Source of the DNA: Stictocephala bisonia | Lineage: Eukaryota > Arthropoda > Insecta > Hemiptera > Membracidae | Assembly: GCA_035578905.1 (NCBI GenBank) | Contig: JAQJVL010000293.1 | Coordinates: forward strand, 62,001 to 126,000 | Reading direction: 5' to 3' | Length of the DNA stretch: 64,000 nucleotides | Shown here: positions 59,830 through 64,000 of the stretch, one piece after another | How the letters are laid out: each line of letters begins with the position of its first letter | How positions within the stretch are numbered: position 1 is the first letter of the stretch | The notes under the pieces: generated by a model | The model's input: the letters and a program-made list of their open reading frames with translations, nothing else | What the model was told of the DNA's origin: nothing | Database searches by the model: none | Made by a program: the position numbers and the translations under genes

Positions 59830-60568
59830 TGTACTGATGTCTTGTGTTGTAGTAACTGACAGCCCCATATAGATGTAAGCCAATCGGATCATCCCATGTG
59901 GTGTAGTAGCTGACAGCCCTTTATAGATGTAATAGGATCATTCCTTGTGTTGTAGTAGCTGACAGCGCTATGTAGATGTAATAGGATCATTCCTTGTGTT
60001 GTAGAAGCTGACAGCGCTATATGTAGATGTAATCGGATCATTCCTTGTGGTGTAGTACCTGACAGACCTTTGTAGATGTACGCCAATCGAATCATCCCTT
60101 GTGGTGTAGTAACTAACAGCCCTTTGTAGATGTAATCGGATCATTCCTTGTGGTGTAGTAACTGACAGACCTTTGTAGATGTAAGCCAATCGAATCATCC
60201 CTTGTTGTGTAGTAGCTGACAGCCCTTTGTAGATGTAAGCCAATCGAATCATCCCTTGTTGTGTAGTAGCTGACAGACCTTTGTAGATGTAAGCCAATCG
60301 AATCATCCCTTGTTGTGTAGTAGCTGACAGCCCTTTGTAGATGTAAGCCAATCGAATCATCCCTTGTTGTGTAGTAGCTGACAGCTCTTTGTAGATGAAA
60401 GCCAATCGAATCATCCCTTGTTGTGTAGTAGCTGACAGACCTTTGTAGATGTAAGCCAATCGAATCATCCCTTGTTTTGTAGTAGCTGACAGCCCTTTGT
60501 AGATGTAAGCCAATCGAATCATCCCTTGTGGTGTAGTAACTGACAGCCCTTTGTAGATGTAACAACAT
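59830..60568. repeat. 54-bp minisatellite, about 14 copies
   Basis: The unit gtagtagctgacagcccttt, gtagatgtaagccaatcgaa, tcatcccttgttgt repeats every 54 bases at 60070-60560. The left part has shorter 48-bp variants lacking the gccaatc portion (taataggatc). Being divisible by three it leaves an 18-residue periodic frame (MIRLAYIYKGLSATTQQG) open on the minus strand for 184 codons; I treat this as non-coding because a second frame is also open and there is no flanking gene structure. Confidence 0.95.
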
Positions 60569-61827
60569 AAAACTAGATTATCCTATCTATTCCGTATCCC
60601 GTTGAGCCAGAGGCAGATATGAGTGCACGTGTAGCATCTGCCTGGTATTTTTAATGTTACTATTTTCGTGCTATACCAAACAAAACTATTTTTTATACTA
60701 AATACATGTACATAATAAATCTTACAAGTACTAATTCATAAATACCATTAATCCACTAGTGTCAACAACAACAACATTTTAAACATAATGTAATAACGGT
60801 AACAATAATCCAATATTTTGTCCATTTATAGAGCCAACGGAAGGAACAAGTAGACCCTCCTACCAGCCCAGCATATCGATTGAAGGTTCTGTCAACCCAC
60901 CCAACACACGCCTTCTAAAGTCATTAACATTATTTCTGATAAATCATTAAAATGGAAGTTCCAATCCAACTTAAGCGAACATTTCTCAATTACATGCTCA
61001 GTTGAGTTCACTGTGAGCAGCAAGTAACTCATTGAACAAACATAAAAAGTAGGTGAGTATAAATATTTACAATAGCAGATTTTAAGTGTAAATAAATAAA
61101 TATATAGAGATTCGTTGACAAACACTTCTATACTAAAATTGAGTATTTCAATATTATGGAACCAGTTTTAATTCAAATAGCTATTTTAATTCCAAGAAAA
61201 CTATCTAACTTTCTACTTATTCAATCAATAAATAATATAACTTATTTACTTGCATAATTTTGTATTTCTGCCAGATTGTTGATTGCCTTAGAGATCAGAA
61301 GGATCAAACAGTATGATATAATGGTCCCAATATCTCCTTAACACAATAATAAAGTTAAGGTGTAGGGATAAACATAAAGACTCTTAGATTCAAATTATAT
61401 GGTGTGGAAAATTTGTTCAAGGAAGAAGTGAAGTGGGTTGAACAGGATTGCGAAGTTAATTAGATTAGCAGTGGCCACTTCAAACAGACTGCCTGCTAGT
61501 AATCCGATTTAAGTAGTTGCATGATTCTCATTTTAGGAGTGTATTATTTCTTTTTATCCGCATATTTGTTTTCAAATAAATTTATATCATAAAATATTTT
61601 AAGTGTTCTTATGTATTTATTAGAGTTTTTTTCTTTTTTCTTTTTTTTTTTTCCTTTCCAAAGTCTTGAAAGGTTGATAAAACTATCATCATCATATTAA
61701 AGGTCAGACAATTTCAGTATTTGTGTTTTCCTATTATAGATTATTTATGGGGCCTTATCAATTGGGATAAATAATATATATATTTACTTTGAATAATTAT
61801 TAGGAATTAAACAAACAAATATATAAA
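60569..61827. other. No supported gene
   Basis: AT-rich; the minus-strand frame 60892-61125 is unrecognised. Confidence 0.45.
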
Positions 61828-62745
61828 TAACGTCTTTATTTGGCGTGTTTTTCAACATACAGTTGTTTTTCAAAAAAACTCAAGTCATACAAAAGTTACA
61901 TGTATATGGCCAAGGACTAGGCTAAAATCACAAATCAAAATATATTTTACACAACTTACAATTTAAAATAATCATATTCCAATTGTAGCTTAAGTTTGTT
62001 TTTAAATGATACGTAGCTGAGTGCTTTGAAATTCTGTTGATTTCTGTTGTAAATCTGGGGAGCAAAGTAAGAAAAAGCATTCCTTCCCACCTCGAGTCTG
62101 ACTTTGGGTACCTCTAGCATGCTGTCCTGGCGCGTGCGACGTTCTCTAACCTCTGAACGAGCCCGCAGCATGTTCGTCAAATAAGTGGGTGTGCCAGATA
62201 GCAGAATCTTGTGGACTAAACAAGCCACCTCAAAACTAAATATATGCTTTATTGGAAGTGTTTTTGCTTTTTCTCGAGCTTGACTCACATGGTCATATTT
62301 CCTGAGACCATACACAAACCTAATGGCTGAGTTTTGCAGTCTTTGGAGTGAGACAGTGTTGTCAAGGGATAACCTACTTCCGAAGACTGGTAGCGCATAC
62401 AACATTACAGGGAAAATAATACTATTGACTATTTGTAGCTTGGGTTGCTCTTGGAGCAACCCCCTAAGCTTAAATAAAACTCTCAACCTGCACATTGTGC
62501 TGCTGGTCAAATTTCTAACATGAAAGGCAAAGGTTAATTGTGTGTCTAATGTTACTCCCAGAATTTTTACAGTCTCGGATACCGTCAAAGGTTCCCCACC
62601 CAAAGACACATATAGCGAATTATCCTTCATGATATTCTTTACTGCATGAGGTTGGAAATGAACAATAGAGCATTTATTAGGATTTAATTTAAGACCGTGA
62701 TCATCCGCCCAAAGCTTGACCTCCAACAAATAAACTATAACCATT
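61828..62745 (-). pseudogene. 5'-truncated LINE (Jockey/CR1-like), copy 2
   Basis: Minus-strand frame 62744-61956 (262 codons) begins just after where the RT catalytic YADD would be: VKLWADDHGLKLNPNKCSIV, VKILGVTLDTQLTF, a VNSIIFPVMLYALPVFGSRL segment, then the same C-terminus as 36619-37223. The 3' end is again ccaaataaagacgtta. The frame is intact over its whole length, so truncation rather than mutation killed it. The first few residues may be flank. It is longer than copy 1 by about 310 bases at the 5' side. Confidence 0.92.
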
Positions 62746-64000
62746 TGACTGCGTTATTTGTAGAGTTAACATCAATCAACTTCATAAAAAACATAGTTAG
62801 CAACATTAGTAATACTATATATGAAACGCACTCAACAAAAATACGAGTGCTTAATATGTTACAACATCATCTATATAATGTCAATAGGAAATGCGGAAAT
62901 TTATCAAAATAGCAAACACATGTGTGATTGTGTGTTTACTTTTTTAGAAGTCTTCAATTAAACAATTCTGTCAGGTTTCAGCTTATTTTTTTAGATTTAT
63001 CATCTATTTTAACTCTGTTATTACAAAATATTTATGTTCACCTAGATTTATGTTGTTCAATCAATTGCTTGCTGCTAACAATGAACTCCATTCGTCTCAA
63101 CTGACCATGCAATTTTGAGAAATGTTCATTCTAGATGGATAGGAACTTCCATTTGATGTTTTACCAGAAATAATTTGTTAGGTCTTATGAGGCGTGTTTT
63201 GGCAAAACTATTGTATTACATTAACCATTGTTGTTAGGTTTCAAATAATTTTGGAAACTAGAGTATTTGCTGTATTTATGATGTAATTACACAGTTTTGC
63301 TACACGACATTGTGAATACGAAAAACAATCACTATATTTAACTTATAGATCACTAGTCGAATGATAAATTTTTATGATTGAAAAGAGCCTTATATGGCAT
63401 TTACGGTAGTAAAAACATTTTAAATCATATTATTTTCCAAACTCCCTATTCGTTTTCGCAGTGTGTTTTACAGTAGAGCTTATATTATATAAGAAGTTAG
63501 AAAATTAATACGTAAATATATTTTAAAATCTGAGTGAAATGTTGTTAAAAACTACAAAAACTTATGACTGCCATAATTGGCAGTGGAACGGCGAATGCAG
63601 TGCGTCGTGCAATATTAAGGGAGGGTAATAGAGAGAGGAAAAGAGATGGCCTTTTAATAACCCAGTACCACCCATTTGTTCAATTTAACTGCTGTGTTAT
63701 TACATACTTTACAGCATACAGGGCAGTTTCATTTTTGTTAAAAGTACACAGATAACTTCAGCAATGCTCTCTTCTTTTTTCCAGTTGTCAATATGAGAAC
63801 ACTTTGTAAAAACATTGTATGTAACACTTGACCTGTCTAAACATGTGTATTGATACTGTTTTTTTACGTTTTTTACAATACTCGTGTTTCCATGTAAAAC
63901 ATTCATGTAAGTGTATCGTTGCATTATTTAGCCCGACGTATTCTGGCATGGCTTAACAATGGTCATATTACACGTCTTTACGGGCTGGGGAAAAGTGCAA
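62746..64000. other. No supported gene
   Basis: AT-rich to the end of the window. Frames at 63564-63755 and 63709-63924 overlap on opposite strands and are unrecognised. Confidence 0.45.

Noticed and set aside
59968..60568. 184- and 151-codon minus-strand frames with 18-residue repeats
   Set aside because: Minisatellite; two frames open at once.

Overview
The window reads as nuclear DNA of an arthropod, most probably an insect. It is very AT-rich and carries no operons or prokaryotic gene density. It is packed with eukaryotic mobile elements: Jockey/CR1-type LINEs, a Penelope-like element with a GIY-YIG endonuclease, a hAT element of the BED-finger/ZBED5-SCAND3 type, Helitrons, tRNA-derived SINEs and a Tc1/mariner-type foldback MITE, together with microsatellites and many minisatellites. 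The insect assignment is inference from repeat content; I could not narrow the order with confidence.

I found no host protein-coding gene, rRNA gene or functional tRNA gene that I would defend. Almost every long open frame lies in one of three places: (i) a minisatellite whose unit is a multiple of three (36, 54 or 66 bp), so both strands stay open; (ii) a (CT)n tract; or (iii) a decaying transposon. The window is therefore best read as a gene-poor, repeat-rich intergenic or intronic block.

Layout. 0-9 kb: a two-copy duplication, a LINE endonuclease-domain fragment (minus strand, about 1.36-1.63 kb), a 37-bp satellite with a trimeric higher-order pattern (1.7-2.8 kb), a LINE C-terminal fragment (6.9-7.1 kb) and a short Helitron (7.24-7.82 kb). 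9-20 kb: a GC-rich block of unknown nature, a SINE, a second Helitron (10.79-11.93 kb), a 36-bp minisatellite, two arrays of a 66-bp minisatellite separated by a foldback, a second SINE type, and a 852-bp foldback MITE (19.37-20.22 kb). 20-30 kb: a 330-bp pyrimidine tract, a Jockey-like LINE end, an almost perfectly homogeneous 60-bp satellite (26.65-27.31 kb) and a complete but dead hAT element with 8-bp target duplication (27.8-30.3 kb).

30-42 kb: a diverged 343-bp tandem repeat interrupted by a head-to-head Penelope-like element (33.66-35.74 kb). That element has near-identical inverted arms, hammerhead-like motifs and a 10-bp target duplication, and a paralogous repeat serves as the empty site. 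A degenerate 'gatcaacttgggtagcc' minisatellite follows, itself split by a LINE. 42-64 kb: another SINE, a possible SINE with a 5S-like box, TIR and foldback MITEs, a LINE with a YADN active site (51.0-52.6 kb), ancient degenerate tandem repeats, Helitron-like 3' ends with a covarying hairpin, a 54-bp minisatellite (59.8-60.6 kb) and a second copy of the 36.6-kb LINE (61.8-62.7 kb).

No pathway or gene cluster operates here. The biology is that of mobile elements and tandem-repeat turnover. The most informative loci are the Penelope head-to-head unit, the Tc1-type foldback, the CpG-decay signature in the hAT transposase, and a 36-bp C-rich repeat unit dispersed over several loci.
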